Origin: Betaproteobacteria bacterium
GTDB taxonomy: Bacteria > Pseudomonadota > Gammaproteobacteria > Burkholderiales > Sulfuriferulaceae
DNA length: 6,874 nucleotides
Assembly (NCBI GenBank): GCA_003455595.1
Contig: DMQT01000164.1
Span: 7,956-14,829 of the forward strand
Reading direction: 5' to 3'
Shown here: one piece after another, positions 6,846 through 6,874 of the stretch
Position numbering within the stretch: position 1 is the stretch's first letter
Layout of the letters: every line of letters starts with the position of its first letter
Program-made: the position numbers and the translations under genes
Notes under the pieces: generated by a model
Told to the model about the DNA's origin: nothing
The model's database searches: none
Seen by the model: only the letters and a program-made list of their open reading frames with translations

Positions 6846-6874
6846 GTGATTGCCACTTTTCCCAATAGTCCGTT
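6846..6874 (+). CDS. uvrB: Start of UvrB, excinuclease ABC subunit B (3' end missing)
   Basis: Only nine full codons and two bases are present. From a GTG start they read MIATFPNSP, then TT, which would begin a Phe or Leu codon. Proteobacterial UvrB proteins commonly begin with a very similar peptide (MIVTFPNSPF type). UvrB is the damage-verifying helicase-like subunit of nucleotide excision repair. An in-frame stop (TAA at 6825-6827) lies upstream and no ATG, GTG or TTG occurs between it and 6846, so GTG is the only standard start in this frame. There is no strong Shine-Dalgarno sequence in front of it. A uvrB divergent from an aspartate aminotransferase gene is, as I recall, a common betaproteobacterial arrangement, which supports the call despite the short peptide. 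Confidence 0.65.

Noticed and set aside
6484..6849. A 121-codon plus-strand open frame reaching into the aspC-uvrB gap
   Set aside because: Most of it is antisense to the N-terminal half of aspC, and it ends by overlapping the uvrB start in another frame; no ribosome binding site or family motif.
1..6874. CRISPR array, mobile element, phage or defence island
   Set aside because: No regularly spaced direct repeats, transposase, integrase, flanking target duplications or defence-gene motifs are visible; composition looks even across the window.

Overview
The window (6874 bases) reads as ordinary chromosomal DNA from a Gram-negative bacterium. Outer-membrane features (a FadL-type barrel and a lipobox lipoprotein), a ClpA/ClpP-type protease ATPase, an EpsD-family protein and an aspartate aminotransferase divergent from what looks like uvrB together suggest a betaproteobacterium, perhaps near the Methylophilaceae/Nitrosomonadales. 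That placement is inferred from recognising protein families and gene order, not from a search.

Layout, left to right. (1) Positions 1-1725, + strand: the 3' three quarters of clpA, with the start outside the window, closed by a clear intrinsic terminator at about 1746-1777. (2) Positions 1815-2708, +: a 297-aa lipoprotein of the SurA/PpiC-like EpsD family, with a PpiC region that appears to lack the parvulin histidines. (3) Positions 2721-2763: an imperfect hairpin with no U-tract. (4) Positions 2794-4215, +: a bifunctional mannose-1-phosphate guanylyltransferase/mannose-6-phosphate isomerase (ManC/AlgA/XanB type). (5) Positions 4269-5504, +: a FadL/OmpP1-type outer-membrane transporter. (6) Positions 5513-5557: a perfect 20-bp-stem bidirectional terminator shared by converging genes. 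(7) Positions 5566-6759, - strand: a class I aspartate aminotransferase with a TTG start. (8) Positions 6846-6874, +: the first codons of a divergent gene, most likely uvrB, with a GTG start.

Functionally this is a mixture: protein quality control (clpA), envelope and polysaccharide functions (the EpsD-like lipoprotein, GDP-mannose supply by ManC, the FadL-like porin), amino-acid metabolism (aspC) and DNA repair (uvrB). The epsD-like, manC and fadL-like genes lie on one strand between two terminators, so they could form a transcription unit. EpsD-family proteins and GDP-mannose synthesis are both associated with exosortase-type exopolysaccharide loci, but no glycosyltransferase, exosortase, Wzx/Wzy or chain-length gene is present here. 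The pair may be an outlying or left-over part of such a pathway.

I found no CRISPR array, tRNA, rRNA, insertion sequence, phage gene or toxin-antitoxin pair, and no convincing undescribed multi-gene system. No gap between genes exceeds about 90 bases. The most useful leads are the apparently histidine-less EpsD-like protein outside a visible EPS cluster, its pairing with manC, and the hairpin between them.
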